From JBCFBK01 sp050173895 (lineage in GTDB: Bacteria > Bacteroidota > Bacteroidia > Bacteroidales > Prolixibacteraceae): a stretch of DNA of 6,436 nt. The DNA is taken from the NCBI GenBank assembly GCA_050173895.1, contig JBFXKJ010000228.1, positions 1-6,436 on the forward strand, given 5' to 3'. How positions within the stretch are numbered: the stretch's first letter is position 1; the number at the start of each line of letters is the position of its first letter. Shown piece after piece: positions 6,219 through 6,436 of this stretch. The notes under the pieces were generated by a model. That model was not told where the DNA came from. It searched no databases and was given only the letters and a program-made list of their open reading frames with translations. The position numbers and the translations under genes are program-made.

Positions 6219-6436
6219 ATGAAGACAAGCCGGGCAACGATCCAGCGAAGCCTCATTTTCGCCTTACTGGCTGCTGCCGCAGTAACGATCGCTTCGCTGA
6301 CTATCGGAAGGGAAATTTACGGGTCAAAGGAGTACACTTTCTTATCGTTCGCGATCATCAATCTTTCCGGCTACCTTTTTTTCATCCTGATGCCCGTGGA
6401 GCTCGCCTTTATTTACTATCTGCAAACCGATCTGAA
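6219..6436 (+). CDS. Unidentified membrane protein, N-terminal 72 residues, cut by window edge
   Basis: An open frame starts at ATG 6219 and runs to the window edge without a stop. After a basic start (MKTSRATIQR) there is a first hydrophobic helix at about residues 12-30 (LIFALLAAAAVTIASLTIG). A second, longer hydrophobic stretch at about 41-68 contains INLSGYLFFILMPVE. The pattern is that of a multi-helix inner-membrane protein rather than a secreted one. The GYLFF-MPVE region faintly recalls VTT/DedA-like membrane proteins of Bacteroidota, but this is a guess from a fragment. The gene is divergent from the DUF2851 gene and probably has its own promoter in the shared 125-bp gap. The upstream GGCAGGAAA, 9-17 bp before ATG, is only loosely Shine-Dalgarno-like. 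Confidence 0.7.
   Translation, partial: MKTSRATIQRSLIFALLAAAAVTIASLTIGREIYGSKEYTFLSFAIINLSGYLFFILMPVELAFIYYLQTDL

Overview
The window most likely comes from the chromosome of a Bacteroidota species (Bacteroidales or Marinilabiliales type). Three things point that way: the ribosomal protein S15 and PNPase sequences resemble Bacteroides-type homologues, a DUF2851 protein is present (a family I know mainly from Bacteroidota), and starts lack Shine-Dalgarno sites while two TAnnTTTG promoter boxes are seen. No phage, transposon, CRISPR, tRNA or rRNA signal is visible. This is a core-genome housekeeping region rather than a mobile island.

Five of the six genes lie on the minus strand; reading right to left they follow one another. 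At the right edge, 6219 to the window end on the plus strand holds the start of an unidentified membrane protein, divergent from a DUF2851 gene (6093-4804). A 125-bp AT-rich gap with a perfect 10-bp inverted repeat separates them. Next is rpsO (4657-4388), preceded by a TAnnTTTG promoter box and a structured leader. After a strong intrinsic terminator comes pnp (4284-2023), ended by a second strong terminator. Almost touching that terminator starts a 161-residue two-helix membrane protein (1967-1482). It is followed 53 bp later by a lipoprotein-like prolyl oligopeptidase (1428 to the left edge), cut just as its catalytic domain begins.

The rpsO-pnp pair is the widespread bacterial arrangement linking a small-subunit ribosomal protein to a 3'-5' exoribonuclease, with a terminator between them. 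The most interesting item is the rpsO leader. A perfect 9-bp stem carries a 21-nt loop, and the first 7 nt of that loop are perfectly complementary to a segment 17-23 nt upstream of the rpsO start codon. This could form a pseudoknot or a two-state switch next to the translation start. It is a plausible S15 autoregulatory element, analogous to but not visibly the same as the E. coli one. This is inferred from the sequence only.

Secondary points of interest are a possible pnp promoter box inside the rpsO terminator tail, an Arg/Asp-rich tail on PNPase, and a possible PD-(D/E)xK-like motif plus a Cys cluster in the DUF2851 protein.
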